A DNA stretch of 8,143 nucleotides from Actinomycetota bacterium (GTDB lineage Bacteria; Actinomycetota; Humimicrobiia; Humimicrobiales; Humimicrobiaceae): NCBI GenBank assembly GCA_023475715.1, contig JAMCVO010000181.1:1-8143 (forward strand), given 5' to 3'. Both the position numbers and the translations under genes were made by a program. The notes under the pieces are model-generated. The model saw nothing but the letters and a program-made list of their open reading frames with translations. It did not search any database and was not told the DNA's origin. Positions 1 to 4,931 of the stretch are shown piece after piece. Within the stretch, counting starts at the first letter, position 1. Every line of letters begins with the position of its first letter.

Positions 1-308
1 CCGTTGCTGGTTCCACTCTCCGAACGAATCACAAGCCCCCCGCATTTTTCAAATTCAATATCACAGGATAATTCTTCTGATAAGTTTTCGAAGATTTTAA
101 GGCTTTCTCTCGTGAGTGAAATTAAATCATTGTCTTTCTTTGACTGAAGAAAAATAAATCCATCACAGGAACCTGAAGCGCCTGCTGCAATCCCTGATTT
201 TTCAGCAAGGACTACTTCGAGATTCTTTTTTGAAAGGTAGTAACAGGATGAGGTCCCAATAACCCCTCCGCCAATTACCAGTGCATCAGCATATACTTTT
301 TTTACCAT
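1..308 (-). CDS. FAD-dependent oxidoreductase, DAO family (5' part only)
   Basis: Only the first 102 codons are present; the 3' end lies beyond the left edge. The N-terminus is a classical Rossmann FAD-binding fold. A short strand leads into GGGVIG at residues 13-18 (the GxGxxG dinucleotide loop), and an acidic residue (E36, in LAEKSG) ends the second strand, where the FAD ribose is bound. A glycine/serine-rich stretch, AAGASG at about residues 40-45, is typical of the DAO group (glycine oxidase, sarcosine oxidase, HcnC-like and D-amino-acid dehydrogenases). These enzymes oxidise amine C-N bonds, but the substrate-defining half is missing, so the substrate is unknown. The start is the ATG at 306-308, 44 nt after the stop of the epimerase gene on the same strand; no clear Shine-Dalgarno sequence precedes it. 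It is probably the last-transcribed visible gene of this operon. A role in glycan synthesis is not obvious. Codons 20-28 contain one arm of a perfect inverted repeat. Confidence 0.85.
   Translation of the reverse strand, partial: MVKKVYADALVIGGGVIGTSSCYYLSKKNLEVVLAEKSGIAAGASGSCDGFIFLQSKKDNDLISLTRESLKIFENLSEELSCDIEFEKCGGLVIRSESGTSN
225..249. repeat. 25-bp perfect inverted repeat, left arm
   Basis: The 25 bases here are the exact reverse complement of 369-393, and the match ends at both borders. This arm lies in the oxidoreductase gene and encodes the conserved helix after the FAD-binding loop (SCYYLSKK, residues 21-28). It therefore looks like the original copy, under coding constraint. Confidence 0.95.
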
Positions 309-352
309 TATATTTTATTTAATAAATGAAGAATTTGTTGAAAACTTTCAAT

Positions 353-1384
353 CTAAAAGATTTTGCCTATCCTGTTACTACCTTTCAAAAAAGCAAGCAG
401 AAGCAGCATCCAGGGCATGTTATAGTAATATGGGTTATTTATATCAGTATACATTCCTTTTTCAAGCAAGCCATACATGCTGACTACGCTGTTTTCTATT
501 GAAACCTCAGGTACGTAACCCAGGATTCTTTTAAGTTTTTCTCCTGTCATTCTATAACTTCTTGCTTCTTTTGTGCTGTAATCAACTTCTACTTCTATAT
601 GCTTTTTATCTTTTAAAATATATTTTACCCGGTGAGCCAGGTCAAGAATCTGGAAATTGTCGAATACAAGATTAAATATCTGGCCTCCGCTTATTTTACT
701 TTCAGGGCATGTTACGGCAAGAATATGCGCTTTTGCAACATCACTGACATCAACAAACGGCCTCCATGCCATTCCACCGGCATCAACCCTGAGTACCCCT
801 TTTGAGAAAGCATCCCTGGTGAAAGTATTGACGGCAAGGTCATACCTCCATCTTGGTGAAGCTCCATAGACTGTTGCCTGCCTGAAGCTCACAGGAGAAA
901 AGTTTTCATCAGCCATTTTCATCAATGCAATATCGCTGTCAAGCCTGCTTTTAGCATATTCGGATTGAGGACTTGCAATAAACTCTTCATCTGCAACGCT
1001 GTCTACATGAAAACCATAAACTGCTGCAGATGACGCAAATGAAAATCGCCTGATGCCTTTTTTCTTACAGGCTTCGGCAACATTTACGGTACCCTTAAAG
1101 TTAATATCAACAGTAGCCTTGGGATCGAAGTCTGCAGTAGGATCATTTGAAAGTGCACCTAAATGAATCACGGCTTCAATACCATCAAGGATATCTTCAT
1201 GAAAATTCCTTACATCGCCCTGGATAATTTCCAGTTTATGCCCGTATCTCTTCTTAAGGTCTTCGAGTGGCTTTTCATCAAAATAGAGTTTGTCAAAAAC
1301 CCTGACCTTATCTTCACGCAAAAGCAGCATACCCACAAGCACAGACCCGATATATCCTGCACCGCCTGTAACTAAAAAATCCAT
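353..1384 (-). CDS. NAD-dependent epimerase/dehydratase (extended SDR, nucleotide-sugar type)
   Basis: This 343-residue protein has the usual length of an extended short-chain dehydrogenase acting on nucleotide sugars. The N-terminal Rossmann fold carries TGGAGYIG (residues 6-13). D31 ends strand 2, which favours NAD over NADP, and D57-V58 is the usual adenine-side DV pair. HLGA(L) at 74-78 and SSAAVYG at 118-124 supply the standard SDR active-site serine region. The catalytic tyrosine appears to be Y143 in SEYAKSR, but the lysine expected four residues later is arginine (R147). The start ATG at 1382-1384 follows AAAGGAAAG (1390-1398) at good spacing, and the upstream cupin stops 14 nt before it, so translation is probably coupled. 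The exact product (4-epimer, 4-keto-6-deoxy or reduced sugar) cannot be read from the sequence. The C-terminus is a short hydrophobic tail (WMLLLLAFL) encoded partly by the inverted-repeat arm. Confidence 0.9.
   Translation of the reverse strand: MDFLVTGGAGYIGSVLVGMLLLREDKVRVFDKLYFDEKPLEDLKKRYGHKLEIIQGDVRNFHEDILDGIEAVIHLGALSNDPTADFDPKATVDINFKGTVNVAEACKKKGIRRFSFASSAAVYGFHVDSVADEEFIASPQSEYAKSRLDSDIALMKMADENFSPVSFRQATVYGASPRWRYDLAVNTFTRDAFSKGVLRVDAGGMAWRPFVDVSDVAKAHILAVTCPESKISGGQIFNLVFDNFQILDLAHRVKYILKDKKHIEVEVDYSTKEARSYRMTGEKLKRILGYVPEVSIENSVVSMYGLLEKGMYTDINNPYYYNMPWMLLLLAFLKGSNRIGKIF
369..393. repeat. 25-bp perfect inverted repeat, right arm
   Basis: This is the exact reverse complement of 225-249, separated from it by 119 nt. 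The arm lies at the 3' end of the epimerase gene and encodes residues of the hydrophobic tail (about 331-339, reading FLKGSNR), just before the stop codon. The loop between the arms holds the epimerase stop, the 44-nt intergenic gap with a 14-base near-palindrome (338-351, TTGAAA-AC-TTTCAA), and the start of the oxidoreductase gene. Confidence 0.95.
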
Positions 1385-1389
1385 AAAAA

Positions 1390-1398
1390 CTTTCCTTT
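1390..1398 (-). promoter_or_regulatory. Ribosome binding site of the epimerase gene
   Basis: Read on the minus strand this is AAAGGAAAG, with AGGA at 1393-1396, 8 nt before the ATG. It abuts the stop codon of the upstream cupin gene (1399-1401), consistent with translational coupling. Confidence 0.7.
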
Positions 1399-1848
1399 CT
1401 ATTTAAATTTTATATTCCATTCATAGCCGAAGGAATCAAAAGGCACTCTTTCCTCATCAGGATTATCCCTGTTGTAAACCTCGCTTGCTGTTGAAATCAT
1501 CTGGGTATCATCCTCAAGCGACATCCAGCCATGATAAACACCAGGTGGAATTACCAGAAGTTGAGGTTTCCTGTCGCTTAATATGAATGTGTTTGTTTCA
1601 TTGAAAGTAGGAGCTTCCTGCCTGCCATCCACAAGAGCAAACTTTGCAGAACCATGGCTGATGAAAAACCAGTCCCATAAAACTTTATGGACATGAAAAG
1701 CTCTTATAATATTTCTTGAATTATCCCCAACCAAGTAAACCTGGCCAAATTTTGTAAAATGCTCATCAGAAGCCCGCAGTATTTCGATAAGGTATCCTCT
1801 GTCATCCTGATTTGGAACAAGGTCAACCAGCTTAACATCTTTAATCAT
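1399..1848 (-). CDS. Short RmlC-like cupin (dTDP-4-dehydrorhamnose 3,5-epimerase family)
   Basis: This 149-residue single-domain cupin would act on a nucleotide-linked keto-sugar in the cytoplasm. Family landmarks are visible: DDRGYLIEI at 15-23, RAFHVHK at 49-55 (matching the RGLHxQ motif, with H52 at the catalytic histidine position), VDGR at 73-76, IPPGVYHGW at 100-108, and a C-terminal YNRDNPDE...VPF segment at 125-137. It is clearly shorter than typical RmlC (about 180 residues). The tyrosine usually present after the HGF strand seems to be serine here (S119 in MISTASEVY), and the RmlC lysine near the catalytic histidine is not evident. A ketoisomerase or other epimerase role is therefore as likely as true RmlC. 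The ATG at 1846-1848 was chosen because AGGAG (1856-1860) precedes it by 7 nt; the frame stays open upstream but overlaps the previous gene. The SDR follows 14 nt downstream. Confidence 0.85.
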   Translation of the reverse strand: MIKDVKLVDLVPNQDDRGYLIEILRASDEHFTKFGQVYLVGDNSRNIIRAFHVHKVLWDWFFISHGSAKFALVDGRQEAPTFNETNTFILSDRKPQLLVIPPGVYHGWMSLEDDTQMISTASEVYNRDNPDEERVPFDSFGYEWNIKFK

Positions 1849-1855
1849 ATTTCTT

Positions 1856-1860
1856 CTCCT
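1856..1860 (-). promoter_or_regulatory. Ribosome binding site deciding the cupin start
   Basis: AGGAG on the minus strand, 7 nt before the ATG at 1848. It is the strongest Shine-Dalgarno sequence in the window. It decides against a start up to 30 codons further upstream, which would run into the preceding gene. It sits in the 20-nt gap after the upstream stop codon (1869-1871). Confidence 0.85.
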
Positions 1861-1868
1861 GTCTTTTT

Positions 1869-2621
1869 TTAGACAAAACTTAACTTTGTTAAAAACAAAT
1901 ATATACCAATACCAATTAAAATCAAAATACCGTAACAAAGAAATAAGTACCAGTTATATTTTTTATTTTTTCGCAAGTGCGTGATCCTGATTATTTCTAT
2001 TGCTATAATTCCCAGAATAAAAATGAAAATTAAAGTAAATACAATATCGGTTGACAGTTTGTAGAATAATGCTGACCATGGGTGTTTCTGGTACCAGGGA
2101 ATCTTTGTCAAGTCTTTAAAATAATCCTTTCCTATCTTAAAAATACCTGATGGAGGGCTGTTTAAAAATTCCCCAAGATTTGTCCTCTGCAGGTCATAGG
2201 CGCCATTTAATTTTAATTCAAACTCCAGATAGCTGAAATCAGCAAGACCAAGCACTATTTCATCAGTATAATCTTCGGGCGTTAATTTTGCCGTAAAATC
2301 AACTCTGTTTGACTGCGAATTCAGGGAGACTTTATCATTATCCTCAAAGCCGTTCTTTTTCAGATCCGTAATTTTGCCATCAGTCGAAACCGATCCGGAA
2401 AAACTATTTTCTTTCCTGTCCGAGCTCCATTGGATATGAATATTGCTTTCCTTATCCTGCCATATATAATATCCAAGACTTGCCCCGGGAATGAAAAAAA
2501 CCTTCCTGCACCCTGTGCTGCCCATAAGCAATAATGAGACCGAGAAAACAATAATAAGTATTATTGCTGCAGCCCTTGCCCCGGGTTTGTTCTTAAAAAT
2601 TTTATTTCTTTTTATATTCAT
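1869..2621 (-). CDS. Unrecognised membrane-anchored protein with an extracytoplasmic domain
   Basis: I do not recognise a family for this 250-residue protein. The N-terminus is basic (KRNKIFKNKPGAR) and followed by a hydrophobic helix at about 17-33. The helix ends in LLMGSTGC with a cysteine at 38, which resembles a lipobox but lacks the usual aliphatic residue at -3, so it may be either a lipoprotein signal or a plain anchor. Residues 40-185 are polar with alternating strand-like segments (HIQWSSDRKE, FSGSVSTDGKITDL, SYLEFELKLNGAYDL), suggesting an outside beta-rich domain. Two more hydrophobic helices lie at about 192-212 and 224-243, joined by a basic loop (HLRKNKKY), which fits a cytoplasmic loop. 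ATG 2619-2621 was preferred over a TTG nine bases upstream; neither has a good ribosome binding site. It lies between a GT-C-like transferase and sugar-modifying enzymes, so a role in glycan assembly or sensing is inferred from context only. Confidence 0.7.
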   Translation of the reverse strand: MNIKRNKIFKNKPGARAAAIILIIVFSVSLLLMGSTGCRKVFFIPGASLGYYIWQDKESNIHIQWSSDRKENSFSGSVSTDGKITDLKKNGFEDNDKVSLNSQSNRVDFTAKLTPEDYTDEIVLGLADFSYLEFELKLNGAYDLQRTNLGEFLNSPPSGIFKIGKDYFKDLTKIPWYQKHPWSALFYKLSTDIVFTLIFIFILGIIAIEIIRITHLRKNKKYNWYLFLCYGILILIGIGIYLFLTKLSFV

Positions 2622-2670
2622 ATCTTGCAAATTTTATGAAATTTAAATCCCTGACGCACGAATTTATATT

Positions 2671-2699
2671 ATTATATTTTACGATATTATAATTTGTAA
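2671..2699 (-). promoter_or_regulatory. Possible internal sigma70-type promoter
   Basis: On the minus strand TTACAA (2694-2699) is followed after 17 nt by a perfect TATAAT (2671-2676), about 50 nt before the ATG at 2621. The -35 match is weak and the DNA is very AT-rich, so chance is a real alternative. If active, it would drive the unknown membrane protein, cupin, SDR and oxidoreductase separately from the upstream transferase gene. The 65-nt gap 2622-2686 is the longest within this gene block. Confidence 0.3.
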
Positions 2700-4003
2700 T
2701 TAATGCCGTTCTCTTCCAGTAAGTTTTTATTATCCCTGTAAATTAAATAAATCATCCATAAGGATACTGCGGTAAATACACTTCTGAATATATTTACAAA
2801 TTTTGCAGGATTATAGAACCTGTTTATTATTGGTATCGGTCCTGTGGTATATAGCGCAAATTTAATATCAACCGGTGCAATAAGGAATTTTGTAACAAGA
2901 TCGCCCCAATAAATCAGGATTATCATCAGCAGTGCAAACTGGATCAGATGATAGTAATAAATCGAATTTTTCCGCACAAATATTAATATCAGGAATGGAA
3001 TAGTCCACAGCAGATACTGTGGATGGAAATAGCTGATTGCAACGTAAAGCAGGTAAATCATGCCGCAGTAATTTAAAAACAGCCCATAAGTCTTCTTCTG
3101 CTGATGAATAAAGCTTAAAACAAGAAGCACATAACCTACTACAAACAGAAAAATACTGTCGTGAATTATCAGATCAAGCTTTGCTGAAAGTATATAGTCA
3201 AAATGCTGAGTATTCAGTAATGAGAATATGACGCTCCTGCCAAAATAAAAATATGAGAAAGACTCGAGAGCCAGCAAACCAACAATTCCCATTATGGAAA
3301 AAATGATATAATCACGCTTCTTTCGCGAAAGATAAAGAATAAGGAAAGGCAGCATCATTACCGGGAAGAATCGCATGGCAACACCAATAGCCAGCACTAT
3401 GACTGCCCAGTATTTTCTGTTGTATTTTGCCAGGAGTATTGCCAGCAGTGCAACAAATATTGCAATAATCTCATGACGGCCAAAAATATATATTATAAAG
3501 ATTACCAGTGGATTTAATGCCCAGTATTTAAAAACTCTAAGCCTCTTTAAAGGCTCATCGTCATAAAGAAGCCTCATCAGGATTAAAATACTGGCAATAT
3601 CAAGAACCAGATAAGGCAGTTTGAAAAGAGTCAATATTCTGTAAACATAAATATGATTATTAAAGTCAATCCATGAGATCCAGGTATCCTTATTCAGCAA
3701 TATTGATGAAAGCTGGTCAATATTTGGAATCAATGGCTTTATGATGAACAAATATCCGCTGTGGATAAGATGAATTAAGAATTGCTGGAAATCTGCTCCC
3801 AGCACTCCTTTAAAAACAGTCTCGGCTGCTCTCTGATATGTTGATAAGATATCTCTCTGGAAAAAGAATGGAAGAAAAAAAACTCTGATTAAAAGCCCTG
3901 TTAAAAAATATTTATATAAAAGAATTGATGATTTTTTATCTTCTAAAAGTTCTTTTGTTATAAAAAAACTGCCAATCCTGTTAAAAAATTTTTTAGCCTT
4001 CAT
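2687..4003 (-). CDS. Polytopic GT-C-like glycosyltransferase (mannosyltransferase/GT87-like)
   Basis: This 438-residue protein is mostly transmembrane helices, roughly ten, ending in a short polar tail. The layout resembles GT-C enzymes, which take sugar from polyprenyl-phosphate donors on the outer face of the membrane. After the first helix (about 31-48) comes an RD pair (R50, D51 in FQRDILSTY), the place where GT-C enzymes keep an acidic catalytic residue. Further landmarks are KLPYLVLDI (128-136), YWALNPLVI (160-168), GRHEII (175-180, where relatives often have GQxD), MRFFP (210-214) and FHPQYLLW (326-333); the last resembles the PQYLLW motif of DUF2029/PIG-M-like proteins. Acceptor and sugar are unknown. 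ATG 4001-4003 is preceded by a weak GGA. Transcription probably starts in the divergent region on its right. The assignment to GT-C is firm in general type but the subfamily is uncertain. Confidence 0.75.
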   Translation of the reverse strand: MKAKKFFNRIGSFFITKELLEDKKSSILLYKYFLTGLLIRVFFLPFFFQRDILSTYQRAAETVFKGVLGADFQQFLIHLIHSGYLFIIKPLIPNIDQLSSILLNKDTWISWIDFNNHIYVYRILTLFKLPYLVLDIASILILMRLLYDDEPLKRLRVFKYWALNPLVIFIIYIFGRHEIIAIFVALLAILLAKYNRKYWAVIVLAIGVAMRFFPVMMLPFLILYLSRKKRDYIIFSIMGIVGLLALESFSYFYFGRSVIFSLLNTQHFDYILSAKLDLIIHDSIFLFVVGYVLLVLSFIHQQKKTYGLFLNYCGMIYLLYVAISYFHPQYLLWTIPFLILIFVRKNSIYYYHLIQFALLMIILIYWGDLVTKFLIAPVDIKFALYTTGPIPIINRFYNPAKFVNIFRSVFTAVSLWMIYLIYRDNKNLLEENGINYKL

Positions 4004-4227
4004 TATAATCCGGTTAAATGGTTAAAAATTTATAAAAGATTCATAGAATGCAACTCTTGGATAATTCAAATTAAATTTATTTACTGTTTAAATCATTATA
4101 TTAACAAATAGTCAGCAATATTTTAACTATTAATACAAAAATAAATTTGTATTGTTTATTTTTTATTATAAAATTAAAAGAAATTTTTAAACAAAAAAGC
4201 TATACTATTAAGGATAATTTAAAAAAA
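4004..4227. promoter_or_regulatory. Divergent AT-rich intergenic region
   Basis: These 224 bases separate two divergent transcription units and must hold, or lie next to, promoters for both, but no strong sigma70 pair stands out. On the minus strand, TTGAAT followed after 18 nt by TATGAA is a weak candidate. A six-base inverted repeat, AATAGT (4107-4112) and ACTATT (4126-4131) with 13 nt between, could be an operator but may be chance. AGGA at 4211-4214 lies 13 nt before the plus-strand ATG at 4228, longer than ideal. From 4147 the plus strand is also open in the frame of the next gene (TTG start), but this extension is Lys/Ile-rich and precedes the family's normal N-terminus, so it is treated as non-coding. 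Confidence 0.5.
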
Positions 4228-4920
4228 ATGGAAATGAATTATTTGGTATCTATTATAATACCCGCCTATAATGAAGAAAAAACGCTGGAAGAGATAATAA
4301 GAAAAGTATATTCTACCGATATAAGAAAAGAAATTATTGTTGTAAATGATGGTTCTCAAGATAAAACTGCTTTGATCCTTGAAGAAATAAAAAATAAATA
4401 TAACCTGAAGGTAATTAATTTAGATAAAAATTATGGTAAAGGTTATGCAATCCGAAAAGGGATAGACCAAAGCAGCGGCGATATCATTTTGACCCAAGAT
4501 GCAGACCTTGAAACTGACCCCTCCGAATATAATAAGCTGCTTGCTCCTATAATTGATGGTAAATCAAAAGTAGTTTTTGGTTCAAGATTTATGGGCAGCA
4601 TAAAAGACATGAACAAATTTAATTATATTGGTAATAAGTTTTTAACTCTGATCGCTAATATTCTGTTTAGAACAAATATAACTGATGAAGCAACTGCATA
4701 TAAAGTTTTCCTAAGAGAAATCCTTGGGAACATCCAACTGAAATCCAACCGCTTTGAAATTTGTTCTGAGCTTGTAGCAAAGATTGGAAAACGGAAATAT
4801 AAGATAATAGAAGTTCCAATAACATTTGTTGGTAGAAGTAAAGATGAAGGAAAAAAATTAAGGCTTCTTGACGGTTTTGCTTCACTATGGACTTTAATAA
4901 AATACAGATTAACTGAATAA
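4228..4920 (+). CDS. Family 2 glycosyltransferase, polyprenyl-phosphate hexose synthase type (DPM1/DPG-like)
   Basis: This 230-residue soluble GT-A enzyme likely transfers mannose or glucose from a nucleotide sugar to a polyprenyl phosphate at the cytoplasmic face. Motifs appear in family order: IIIPAYNEE (9-17), VVNDGSQDKT (38-47), GKGYAIRKG (70-78), QDADLETDP (90-98) with the metal-binding DAD at 91-93, GSRF (118-121), then a TDEATAYK segment, FEICSELVAKI and EVPITFVGRSKDEGKK, and a closing DGF...LIKYR segment. These match dolichol-phosphate mannose/glucose synthases without C-terminal membrane helices. The start is ATG 4228 (MEMNYLVSIIIPAY); ATG 4234 is possible. The gene is poorer in G+C than its neighbours (about 26% over 4261-4440 by hand count). 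The next gene starts 11 nt later, so the two are probably one operon: this enzyme would make the lipid-linked donor for the membrane transferases at 2687-4003 and 4932-6860. Donor sugar not determinable. Confidence 0.9.
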   Translation: MEMNYLVSIIIPAYNEEKTLEEIIRKVYSTDIRKEIIVVNDGSQDKTALILEEIKNKYNLKVINLDKNYGKGYAIRKGIDQSSGDIILTQDADLETDPSEYNKLLAPIIDGKSKVVFGSRFMGSIKDMNKFNYIGNKFLTLIANILFRTNITDEATAYKVFLREILGNIQLKSNRFEICSELVAKIGKRKYKIIEVPITFVGRSKDEGKKLRLLDGFASLWTLIKYRLTE

Positions 4921-4931
4921 TAAATTTTAGT

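Noticed and set aside
657..1375. Plus-strand reading frames of about 70 codons opposite the epimerase gene
   Set aside because: They are shadows of the well-supported minus-strand gene and show no recognisable motifs or ribosome binding sites.
1849..1938. N-terminal extension of the cupin gene by 30 codons
   Set aside because: It overlaps the upstream gene, has low-complexity aromatic content, and the AGGAG at 1856-1860 places the start at 1848.
4107..4131. Six-base inverted repeat AATAGT/ACTATT as a regulator operator
   Set aside because: It is too short in highly AT-rich DNA to support as an operator; mentioned only in the intergenic description.
4147..4227. N-terminal extension of the family-2 glycosyltransferase from a TTG codon
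   Set aside because: Family members start a few residues before the IIIPAYNEE motif; the extension is AT-driven Lys/Ile-rich sequence without a ribosome binding site.
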